This document shows, piece after piece, positions 1 to 7,421 of a DNA stretch of 64,000 nt. Source of the DNA: Pseudomonas pudica. Its GTDB lineage: Bacteria; Pseudomonadota; Gammaproteobacteria; Pseudomonadales; Pseudomonadaceae. Both the position numbers and the translations under genes were made by a program. Numbering within the stretch: the stretch's first letter is position 1; each line of letters starts with the position of its first letter. Where the stretch lies: positions 124,001 through 188,000 of the forward strand of contig NZ_JADLJS010000002.1 in assembly GCF_015680405.1 (NCBI RefSeq), read 5' to 3'. The notes beneath the pieces were generated by a model that saw only the letters and a list, made by a program, of their open reading frames with translations, was not told the origin of the DNA and did not search any database.

Positions 1-244
1 GATCATGAAGCTGCTGCACACCGAGCAGGAACGCGACAAGTTCGAGGTGCTGCTCGACGCCCTGGGCGGCCACGCCTTCGGCTGGCAGGCGCCGGGCTTC
101 AGCGAGCGCGAGCTGGCCGTGACCCGCGCCTGGCTCAACAGCTATGCCCTGACCATTTCCGGGGGCGCATCGGAAGTGCAGCTCAACGTCATCGCCAAGC
201 GTGTGCTTGGTTTGCCCGACGGCAAGAAAGGAGTGTCGGCATGA
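1..244 (+). CDS. Acyl-CoA dehydrogenase, C-terminal fragment (5' end outside window)
   Basis: Only the last ~80 codons are present and the frame is open to the left edge. The C-terminal stretch around ISGGASEVQLNVIAKRVLGLP aligns with the IYEGTxxIQR segment of acyl-CoA dehydrogenases, but the position of the usual catalytic Glu is Gly. That substitution is typical of one subunit of heteromeric (alpha2-beta2) steroid side-chain dehydrogenases. Its stop overlaps the start of the next dehydrogenase gene (ATGA), so the two probably form one complex. The full length and N-terminal domains cannot be judged from this window. Confidence 0.85.
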   Translation, partial: IMKLLHTEQERDKFEVLLDALGGHAFGWQAPGFSERELAVTRAWLNSYALTISGGASEVQLNVIAKRVLGLPDGKKGVSA

Positions 245-1395
245 ACCTGCGTTACAACGAAGAACAACGCCTGCTGGCTGACAGTGCCCGCGACTTTCTG
301 GCCGCACGCAGCCCGGTTGCGGCGCAGCGGCGCTTGCGTGACCAGGGCGTGGCGCAAGGCTTCGATACCCAGCTATGGCGCGATGCCGTGGCGCTGGGCT
401 GGAGTGCGATTCCGTTTGCCGAGCACCTCGGGGGGCTGGACTTCGGGTGCATGGGCCTGGGGCCGATCTTCGAAGCCAAGGGCCAGCACCTGTCGGCGAC
501 GCCATTGCTGTCCAGCGTTGTCCTGGCCGGCTCGCTGCTGGCCCTGGCCGGTTCGGCGCAACAGCACAGCGACTGGCTGCAGGCGGTGATCCAGGGAAAG
601 CGGCGCCTGGCTCTGGCGCTGGAGGAGGGGCCCCGCCACCGCCCCAGTGACGTATCCGTGGCTGCGGTCGCCGAGGGCGAAGGTTTTCGCCTGAGCGGGG
701 AAAAGTTCTGGGTCATCGATGGCGTCGGTGCTGATGCCTACGTGGTGGCGGCGCGTACCGCCGGCCAGCCGGGCGAAGCGCAGGGCATCAGCCTGTTCCT
801 GGTGCCAGCCGACAGCCAAGGCGTGCAGTGCACGGCGCTGCCCCTGATCGATTCGCGCAACAGCGGGCGCCTGCGCCTGGACCAGGTGCGAGTGAGCCGC
901 GAAGCGCTGCTGGGGGAACCCGGGGCAGCCTGGGAGGTGCTGGACGCAGTGCTCGACCGCGGCCGGGCGTGCCTGGCGGCGGAGTTGCTGGGCGCTGCGC
1001 AGCAGTTGTTCGAAACCACCGTGGAATACCTGAAGACCCGGGTCCAGTTCGATGTGCCGATCGGCTCGTTTCAGGCGCTGCAGCACCGCGCTGCGCACCT
1101 GTACACCGAGCTGGCCCTGGCGCGCAGTGCGGTGATGGCCGGCCTGGCCGCGCTGGACGACCCGCAACTGGACGCCCCACAGCGCGGGCGGCTGGTCAGC
1201 CTGGCCAAGTGGAAGGCTGGCGATACCGCACTGCAGGTTGCCAACGAAGCGGTGCAGATGCATGGCGGCATTGGTGTCACCGACGAACTGGATGTCGGCC
1301 TGTACCTCAAACGGGTGCGGGTGGCCCAGGCCTGCCTGGGTGATCGCGACTTCCATTGCGAACGTTATTCCGCCCTCGACGCGGCCTGTGCGTGA
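241..1395 (+). CDS. Acyl-CoA dehydrogenase, partner subunit (FadE28/29-like type)
   Basis: 384 residues, the normal length for a flavin acyl-CoA dehydrogenase. The N-terminal helical domain (residues ~1-120), the middle beta domain with a GEKFWVIDG segment near 150, and the C-terminal helical domain with VQMHGGIGVTDELDVGLYLKR near 340 are all recognisable. The late YEGT segment carrying the classical Glu is absent, as in the second subunit of heteromeric steroid dehydrogenases. Translationally coupled (ATGA) to the upstream dehydrogenase. Likely role: alpha,beta-desaturation of a steroid side-chain acyl-CoA, passing electrons to EtfBA. The exact substrate is inferred from context only. Confidence 0.85.
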   Translation: MNLRYNEEQRLLADSARDFLAARSPVAAQRRLRDQGVAQGFDTQLWRDAVALGWSAIPFAEHLGGLDFGCMGLGPIFEAKGQHLSATPLLSSVVLAGSLLALAGSAQQHSDWLQAVIQGKRRLALALEEGPRHRPSDVSVAAVAEGEGFRLSGEKFWVIDGVGADAYVVAARTAGQPGEAQGISLFLVPADSQGVQCTALPLIDSRNSGRLRLDQVRVSREALLGEPGAAWEVLDAVLDRGRACLAAELLGAAQQLFETTVEYLKTRVQFDVPIGSFQALQHRAAHLYTELALARSAVMAGLAALDDPQLDAPQRGRLVSLAKWKAGDTALQVANEAVQMHGGIGVTDELDVGLYLKRVRVAQACLGDRDFHCERYSALDAACA

Positions 1396-1417
1396 GCCCG
1401 GCGCCTGGAGAACCCTG

Positions 1418-3106
1418 ATGAGCATTGACCATTGGCGGCACGCCTGGGAACAGTTGATAGCCCCCGGTGCACCATTTGAAGTGATGACCCCAGCCGCAGG
1501 TGGCCCGCGGTATTTTCGCCATGCACCGCGCAACCTGCTGCAGGTGATCGACGCCGCACGGGTACACGGCGACAAGGAATTTGTCGTCTGGCAGCAGCAG
1601 CGCCTGAGCTTTGCCGACTATTTCGACGCGGTCGACCGGCTGGCTGGCCAGCTGACAGGCCGCTTGGGCCTGCGCCCTGGCGAGCGGGTAGCGATTGCCA
1701 TGCGCAACCAGCCGGCCTGGCTGGTGGCGTTTGCCGCCATTCAGCGCTGCGGTGCGGTGTGCGTGCCACTCAACAGTTGGGGCCTGCACGATGAGCTGTT
1801 GCATGGTGTGGAGGACAGCGGTGCGCGTGTGCTGATCGGCGATGATGCGCGCCTGTCCTTGCTTCAGGGCGACCTGGCAGCAGCCGGGCGCACCTTCATC
1901 GTGGTCGGGCGTGCCGCCGACGCCGAGCTGCCTGCGCATTGCCTGCGCTACGAGGAGCTGCTGGCTGCCGAACCGCTGCCGCTGGCAGCCGTGGAGCTGC
2001 CGCCTGAAGCCCCGGCGCTGATCCTTTACACCTCCGGCACCACCAGCCGTGCCAAGGGCGTGTTGTCCAGCCATGGGGCGATTTGCCAGGCGCTGACCGC
2101 GCTGGAGTTCCAGGGCGCGTTCTGTGCGCTGACTTCGCCCGAGCGGGTGGCGGGCATGCTCGGCAGTGGCTTCGCCTCGACCACCCTGATGGCGGTGCCG
2201 CTGTTCCATGTCAGCGGCCTGCACGCGCAGTTTCTCTCGGCGTTGCGAGGCGGTCGGCGCCTGCTGCTGATGTACAAGTGGGATGCCGAGCAGGCGCTGG
2301 ACCTGATCCGTGACGAGCACTGCACCCAGTTCAATGGCGCCCCGGTGATGATGCAGCAGCTGCTGGCCTCGCCTCGCTATGACGGCGGCGATACCGCCAG
2401 CCTGTTTGGCCTGGGCCTCGGCGGTGGCGCCTCTTCGGCCGGGTTGCTGAACGAGATGCTGGTGCGCAAGCCCCAGGTGATCGCCGGCAGTGGCTACGGC
2501 CTGACCGAGAGCAACGGCATCGGTGCGGCGATTGGAGGTGACCTGTTCGCCTACTGCCCGGCCAGCGCCGGCTGGCCGTTGCCGATCGTCGAGGTGCGCA
2601 TCGGCGACGCCCCTTCGCGGCCTTTGCCGGCTGGCCGCGAAGGGTTGATCTGGCTGCGTTCGCCGACCTTGATGCAGGGCTACTGGAACCTCCTCGAGGC
2701 CAGCCACCAGACCCTGTGCGAGGGTTGGCTCGACACCGGCGACCTCGGTTACCTCGACGACGAGGGCTTCCTGTTCATCAGTGGCCGGGTCAAAGACCTG
2801 ATCAACCGTGGTGGCGAGAAGATTTCCGCGGCCGAGATCGAAACCTGTATCAGCGACATGCCTGGCGTGCTGGAGGCGGCAGCGTTTGCGGTCGCTGACC
2901 CGCTGCATGGGGAAGTGGTGGCGCTGGCGATTCACGGCATTGCGGGCAGCCTGCCGGCCGACGAGCAGGTGCGCGCGTTCATCGCCGAGCGCCTGGCTGC
3001 CTACAAGGTGCCGGCCCAGGTCTACCGCGTCGACCAGCCATTGCCACGCAACGCCACCGGCAAGGTGCTCAAGGGCGAGCTCAAGACGCGCCTGGTCAGC
3101 GCGTGA
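1418..3106 (+). CDS. AMP-forming acyl-CoA synthetase
   Basis: 562 residues when started at the ATG at 1418, which follows GGAG by a good spacing; the open frame extends farther upstream inside the previous gene. The ANL-family motifs are intact: the P-loop LYTSGTTSRAKG near residue 205, GYGLTESNG near 360, the hinge GDLGYLDDEGFLFISGRVKD near 440 and the C-terminal Lys region RNATGKVLKGEL. It activates a carboxylic acid to its CoA thioester through an acyl-adenylate. It sits 22 bp after a dehydrogenase pair, so a steroid or bile-acid side-chain acid is the likely substrate. One of three CoA ligases in the cluster. Confidence 0.88.
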   Translation: MSIDHWRHAWEQLIAPGAPFEVMTPAAGGPRYFRHAPRNLLQVIDAARVHGDKEFVVWQQQRLSFADYFDAVDRLAGQLTGRLGLRPGERVAIAMRNQPAWLVAFAAIQRCGAVCVPLNSWGLHDELLHGVEDSGARVLIGDDARLSLLQGDLAAAGRTFIVVGRAADAELPAHCLRYEELLAAEPLPLAAVELPPEAPALILYTSGTTSRAKGVLSSHGAICQALTALEFQGAFCALTSPERVAGMLGSGFASTTLMAVPLFHVSGLHAQFLSALRGGRRLLLMYKWDAEQALDLIRDEHCTQFNGAPVMMQQLLASPRYDGGDTASLFGLGLGGGASSAGLLNEMLVRKPQVIAGSGYGLTESNGIGAAIGGDLFAYCPASAGWPLPIVEVRIGDAPSRPLPAGREGLIWLRSPTLMQGYWNLLEASHQTLCEGWLDTGDLGYLDDEGFLFISGRVKDLINRGGEKISAAEIETCISDMPGVLEAAAFAVADPLHGEVVALAIHGIAGSLPADEQVRAFIAERLAAYKVPAQVYRVDQPLPRNATGKVLKGELKTRLVSA

Positions 3107-3109
3107 TCT

Positions 3110-3127
3110 TAGTCCCTCCGGACGATG
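3110..3127 (+). promoter_or_regulatory. Operator of the cluster-wide LuxR-type motif, site 1
   Basis: TAGTCCCTCCGGACGATG, a full match to the repeated 18-mer TAGTCCNNNNGGACGATG. A -10-like ACAATG follows 20 bp downstream. It ends 65 bp before the DUF1329 gene at 3193 and points toward it. Confidence 0.8.
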
Positions 3128-3192
3128 CCGTGCCGGCTGGAACCGGAACAATGAAGCCATACCACAAGCCTTATCAGCGAAGGAGGCAGTAC

Positions 3193-4572
3193 ATGAAAAC
3201 AACAACAACTGTGATGCTCGCAGCCGCTCTGACCCTCAACAACGGGCTGCTGACCAGCGCCCACGCCGCCGTGCCGCCTGCGGAGGCCGCCCGCCTGGGC
3301 AAGGACCTGACCTGCGTTGGCGCAGAGCAGGCCGGCAATGCCGAGGGCACTATCCCGCCGTACACCGGCAAGTACCTGGGCGAGGTGCCGGGCTGGAACC
3401 ACGTGAAGTTCTCCGGTGGCCAGCCGGTGGACCCCTATGCCAATGAAAAGCCGATCCTGGTGATCACAGCGCAGAACATGGACCAGTACGCCGCGCACCT
3501 GACCGACGGCCAGAAGGCGCTGCTGAAGAAGTACCCGACCACCTACAAGATGAACATCTACCCGGGGCATCGTGACTTCCGTTACCCCGACTATGTGTGC
3601 CGGCGGGTGATGGACAATGCCTTGCACGCCCAGCTGGTCAACGATGGGCAGGGGGTCGAGGGGCTGGGCCAGGTGCCGTTCCCGATCCCCAAGAACGGCA
3701 TGGAGGTGCTGTGGAACCATCAGTTGCCGGCGCGTGCCTACACCGAGGAGAAGATTTCCGACCTTGCCTCGGTACTGCCCAACGGCAGCATCGGCTGGGG
3801 TCGCGCCCATGCGCGCAACCTGTCGCAGGCAAACTCGCCGACGGTGGAACCGAAGACCTCCGATTTGATTCAGGCGATGAGCTACAACACCACGCTCAAG
3901 CCAGCCCGTGACAATGGCGTGATCAGCATTGCCCACGAGCCTTACAACTTCGTCACCTCGTCGCGCCAGGCGTGGTCCTACAGCCCGTCGACCCGGCGTG
4001 TGCGGCAGATGCCGGGGTACGGTTATGACCAGCCCATGATCGGCACCAACGGCACCATGACGGTGGACGAGGACCGCCTGTTCAACGGCGCGCCGGAGCG
4101 TTACACCTGGAAGCTGCTGGGCAAGCGCGAGATCTACAGCCCGGCCAACGCCTTCAAGGCCAATGCCGGCACGGTGAAGTACGCCGAACTGCTGACGCCC
4201 AACCACCCCAACCCCGAGTTCATGCGTTATGAGCTGCGCCGGGTATGGGTGGTCGAGGCCGACCTGAAGGAAGGCTACCGCCATGTGTACGGCAAGCGCG
4301 TTCTGTTCATCGACGAGGACACCTGGAACGCGGTGATGGCCGACAACTACGATGCCCGTGGGCAGCTGTGGAAACACGCCATGGTCAACTACTACTACCA
4401 TCCTGACATGAGTGGCTGGCAGGCCGGGTCGCAGTTCTTCATGGACTTGAACTCGGGGCAGTACACCGGGTACGGCATGACCAACGAGGCGAAGAAGGGG
4501 CCGATTCTCAACGAGAGCAAGTTTACGCCGGACATGTATACCGCGGATGCGGCGCGGGCTATCGGGCGTTGA
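3193..4572 (+). CDS. DUF1329 family exported protein (paralogue 1)
   Basis: 459 residues from the ATG at 3193, preceded by a strong AAGGAGG site; the open frame upstream of this ATG holds the operator and is not coding. An N-terminal signal peptide ends near residue 25 (LLTSAHA-AVPP). The body has the DUF1329 pattern (RLGKDLTCVGAE, YPGHRDFRYPD, TWKLLGKREIYSP, FIDEDTW). DUF1329 proteins are LolB-like outer-membrane or periplasmic proteins often encoded with DUF1302 barrels and RND permeases. A second copy lies at 50139. Proposed role, by context only: carrying hydrophobic substrate across the periplasm. Confidence 0.85.
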   Translation: MKTTTTVMLAAALTLNNGLLTSAHAAVPPAEAARLGKDLTCVGAEQAGNAEGTIPPYTGKYLGEVPGWNHVKFSGGQPVDPYANEKPILVITAQNMDQYAAHLTDGQKALLKKYPTTYKMNIYPGHRDFRYPDYVCRRVMDNALHAQLVNDGQGVEGLGQVPFPIPKNGMEVLWNHQLPARAYTEEKISDLASVLPNGSIGWGRAHARNLSQANSPTVEPKTSDLIQAMSYNTTLKPARDNGVISIAHEPYNFVTSSRQAWSYSPSTRRVRQMPGYGYDQPMIGTNGTMTVDEDRLFNGAPERYTWKLLGKREIYSPANAFKANAGTVKYAELLTPNHPNPEFMRYELRRVWVVEADLKEGYRHVYGKRVLFIDEDTWNAVMADNYDARGQLWKHAMVNYYYHPDMSGWQAGSQFFMDLNSGQYTGYGMTNEAKKGPILNESKFTPDMYTADAARAIGR

Positions 4573-4596
4573 TGGGGTGATACCTCGCAAGTGAAC

Positions 4597-4633
4597 AAGG
4601 CCTGGCAGGCTTACCCTGCCAGGCCTTTTGTTT
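4597..4633 (+). terminator. Rho-independent terminator after the DUF1329 gene
   Basis: A perfect 13-bp stem, AAGGCCTGGCAGG / CCTGCCAGGCCTT, with a 5-nt loop, then TTGTTTG. It lies 24 bp past the DUF1329 stop. Confidence 0.85.
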
Positions 4634-4709
4634 GTGTGATGACTTTTCGGCAGATTGCGGGAGTGCTGCCTGGGGCCTGTTTCGGGATTTGCAGAGGGGG
4701 TACACATCA

Positions 4710-4729
4710 AGCGCCGCGCGGGCGGCGCT
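4710..4729. repeat. Short GC palindrome (REP-like)
   Basis: AGCGCCGC and GCGGCGCT form an inverted repeat between the convergent DUF1329 and MFS genes. It resembles the extragenic palindromes common in P. putida. A similar GCCGC(G)nGGCGGC core lies near 48898. Confidence 0.45.
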
Positions 4730-4773
4730 CGGTCTCAAGGGCGCTACATAAATAGAAGCAGGCACTCCAGCCC

Positions 4774-6099
4774 CTACACAGCTACCGCACCAACCACCTT
4801 GCCGCTTGCCAACCCCTTGATCTGCGCCCGATACCGTGGCAACGCCAGCGCCAGAAACACTGCCGCCAACACCAGCAACACCACCGAAGCCGCCAAGGCA
4901 TACCGCAGCGACTCCCCCTGCAAGCGTGGCAGGAACAGGTCACTGAGCATTCCGATCAACAACGGCCCCAGACCAACGCCCAGCAAAGTCATGGCCATGA
5001 CGAAGATCGCCGTAGCCTGAGCCAGACGATTGGCCGGGAACAGATGGGTGATTGCGCCCAGGCACGGCGTCGCCCACCACACCCCAAAGAAACCGAACGC
5101 ACTGTAGAACAGAAATGCCTGGGGTACCGGCGTGTCGCCGATGTAGAAGGCAATGCCCTGCGGCCACAAAAAGTAGGCCAGGGCAAACGGAATGCTCAGC
5201 AGCGTGCCCAGCAGCGGCACGCCGATCTGCCAACCGACATCGCGCCGGGCCAGGCGGTCGGTGAGCATGCCACATACCAGTGTGCCGATGGTCGAACCGC
5301 TACCCCCGATCACTCCCACCAGGAAGCCTGCCTGCTGCATGTTCAGGCCGTGGGAGCGGATCAGGAAGCTCGGGCTCCAGGTGCCGATGGCATAGCCGGC
5401 GATCGCCGCTGCGCCACCGGTCAACACCAGCCACGGGAACGACGGCATGCGCAGCAATTCGCCCAAGGTGCGCAGCCAGCCTTCGGCCGGTGCGGCGTTG
5501 GCCTGCTGCAGGCGCACGGGCTTTGGTGCGCGCACGGTCAGCAATAGCAACAGGCCGAGCAGGATGCCGGGCGCACCGATCAGCAGGAACGCATAGCGCC
5601 AGCCGTGCTGCTGGGCAATCCAGCCACCCAGGCCCAGGCCGACGATGGCGCCCAGGCTTGAACCCAGCATCAGCACTGCCAAGGCAGTAGAGCGCCGCTG
5701 CGGCGGGTACAGGTCAGAGACCATCGCCACCGACGGCGCGGTGCCGCCGGCTTCGCCGATGGCCACGCCGATACGCGCCAGCACCAGGGTGAAGAAGCTG
5801 CCGGCCATGCCGCAGAGCATGGTCATCAGGCTCCAGGCCATGCAGCTGAAGGCGATCACCGGCTTGCGCCCGATGCGGTCCGACAGGCGCCCCAGGGGCA
5901 GGCCGAACACCGTGTAGAACACCGCGAAGGTTACCCCTGAAAGCAGCCCGATACCGGTGTCGGATATGCCGAATTCGAGCTTGACCGGCTCGATCAGGAT
6001 CGCCATCAGCTGGCGGTCGATGTAGTTGAAAACATAGATGCTGGCCAGCACCAGCAAGGCGTAGTGAGTACGCCAGGTCACGGGAGGGGATGGGTTCAC
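4774..6099 (-). CDS. MFS transporter, spinster-like
   Basis: 441 residues from a GTG at 6099 with GGAG seven bases upstream. Longer starts (ATG at 6162 or 6222) are in frame, but the ATG at 6162 is the last three bases of an operator copy, so transcription must begin downstream of it. The protein starts NPSPPVTWRTHYALL and has about 12 hydrophobic segments. FNYIDRQ in TM1 and GRLSDRIGRKP between TM2 and TM3 are classic MFS signatures. It lies divergent from the OYE gene with an operator for each direction. Likely an inner-membrane porter for steroid or bile acid, or an exporter of intermediates; direction is unknown. Confidence 0.85.
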   Translation of the reverse strand: MNPSPPVTWRTHYALLVLASIYVFNYIDRQLMAILIEPVKLEFGISDTGIGLLSGVTFAVFYTVFGLPLGRLSDRIGRKPVIAFSCMAWSLMTMLCGMAGSFFTLVLARIGVAIGEAGGTAPSVAMVSDLYPPQRRSTALAVLMLGSSLGAIVGLGLGGWIAQQHGWRYAFLLIGAPGILLGLLLLLTVRAPKPVRLQQANAAPAEGWLRTLGELLRMPSFPWLVLTGGAAAIAGYAIGTWSPSFLIRSHGLNMQQAGFLVGVIGGSGSTIGTLVCGMLTDRLARRDVGWQIGVPLLGTLLSIPFALAYFLWPQGIAFYIGDTPVPQAFLFYSAFGFFGVWWATPCLGAITHLFPANRLAQATAIFVMAMTLLGVGLGPLLIGMLSDLFLPRLQGESLRYALAASVVLLVLAAVFLALALPRYRAQIKGLASGKVVGAVAV

Positions 6100-6159
6100 A
6101 GCACAGCTCCGCTTCTTGTTTTGGGTACGCCCGATGCTCGACGCATCGTGGCGCGATTT

Positions 6160-6177
6160 CATCGTCTGTTCAGACCA
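6160..6177 (-). promoter_or_regulatory. Operator motif, site 2 (MFS gene)
   Basis: Minus strand TGGTCTGAACAGACGATG, 12 of 14 fixed positions of the 18-mer consensus. GAGCAT follows 20 bp downstream at the -10 position. It lies 60 bp before the GTG start chosen for the MFS gene. Confidence 0.6.
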
Positions 6178-6230
6178 GTTTCGCTGCTGGACCAAGGCCT
6201 TGGCCAGCCTTGCAGCGAGCACTTAAGGAC

Positions 6231-6248
6231 TAGTCTCGACGGACGATG
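6231..6248 (+). promoter_or_regulatory. Operator motif, site 3 (OYE operon)
   Basis: TAGTCTCGACGGACGATG, one mismatch to the consensus. AATCAT lies 20 bp downstream at the -10 position. It is 90 bp upstream of the OYE start and heads the operon 6339-14268. Confidence 0.78.
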
Positions 6249-6338
6249 TTTCGCACCTGGCCACGGTGAATCATTCAGCCCATCTCCGGTGTCGCGCGCC
6301 CCTTGCGCACCGGCAACAAAAAGAATGAAGGAGCTGAA

Positions 6339-7421
6339 ATGAGCATCTTGTTCGAGCCTGTGCGGCTGGGTGACCTGCAGTTGGCCAACCGCATCGTCAT
6401 GGCCCCGATGACCCGCAGCCGTGCCGACCGCCAAGGTGTGCCAGGCAGCGAAATGGTCGCCTACTACCGTCAGCGGGCCAGCGCCGGGCTGATCGTGGCC
6501 GAGGGCACCGCACCTTCGGCCAGCGGCCTGGGCTACTGCCGTACCCCAGCCATCTACAGCGCCGAACAGGTAGCCGGCTGGCGCCAGGTGACCCGCGCCG
6601 TGCATGGCGAAGGGGGGCGCATCGTGCTGCAATTGATGCACGTGGGGCGTGCTGCCAGCCACCACAACAAGCCGCTCGGTGCTGCCACGGTGGCACCCTC
6701 GGCGATCCGTGCCCGCACCCAAGTGTTCAGCGACACCGCCGGCATGGTCGACACCGAGTTGCCCGAGGCGCTGACCCTTGAGGGTATCGCCGGGGTGATC
6801 GACGACTATCGTCGGGCCGCGCTGAATGCTCGCGAGGCGGGTTTCGATGGCGTCGAGCTGCACTGCACCAGCGGTTACCTGCCCATGCAGTTCATGGCTG
6901 CCGGCAGCAACCAGCGTAGCGACGCCTACGGTGGCAACGCCCGCAACCGGGTGCGCTTCGCCGAAGAGGTGCTGGCGGCCATGGCGGGCGCCATTGGCGC
7001 GGGCAGGGTCGGCCTGCGCCTGTGCCCCGGCAACCCCTACAACGACATCGACGACCACGAGCCGGCCATCACCTGCGCGGCGCTGTGTGCGGCGGTGGCG
7101 CCATTGAACCTGGCCTATCTGCATGTCATGCGCTCGCCGGTACCAGGGCTCGATGCGTTCGCCGTGGCGCGCAGCAGCAGCCCCCTGGCGCTGATCCTCA
7201 ACGATGGTTTCGACGGTGACTCGGCGCAGGCTGCGTTGGCGGCCGGCGAGGGCGCCGCAGTGTCCTTCGGCCGGCACTTCATCGGCAACCCGGACCTGGT
7301 CGAGCGCCTGCGCCACGGGCGGCCCCTGGCTGGCTTCGACCGCAAGACCCTGTACACCCCAGGGGCACGCGGCTACAGCGACTACCCCAGCTGGCAGGCC
7401 AGGGCAGAGGTGGCGCAATGA
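6339..7421 (+). CDS. Old-yellow-enzyme family NAD(P)H:flavin oxidoreductase
   Basis: 360 residues from the ATG at 6339 (AAGGAG site). A single FMN TIM barrel: N-terminal LFEPVRLGDLQLANRIVMAPMTRSRA, the mid-barrel ELHCTSGYLPMQF segment near residue 170, and RSDAYGGNARNR after it. Family members reduce activated C=C bonds of enones or dienones. The substrate-anchoring pair is usually His-x-x-Asn or His-x-x-His; here it is His-Cys-Thr-Ser, so the second residue is changed, while the Tyr two residues later is kept. It is coupled by ATGA to the next CoA ligase. A steroid enone (for example a delta-4 or delta-6 ketone) is a reasonable substrate guess. Confidence 0.85.
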   Translation: MSILFEPVRLGDLQLANRIVMAPMTRSRADRQGVPGSEMVAYYRQRASAGLIVAEGTAPSASGLGYCRTPAIYSAEQVAGWRQVTRAVHGEGGRIVLQLMHVGRAASHHNKPLGAATVAPSAIRARTQVFSDTAGMVDTELPEALTLEGIAGVIDDYRRAALNAREAGFDGVELHCTSGYLPMQFMAAGSNQRSDAYGGNARNRVRFAEEVLAAMAGAIGAGRVGLRLCPGNPYNDIDDHEPAITCAALCAAVAPLNLAYLHVMRSPVPGLDAFAVARSSSPLALILNDGFDGDSAQAALAAGEGAAVSFGRHFIGNPDLVERLRHGRPLAGFDRKTLYTPGARGYSDYPSWQARAEVAQ

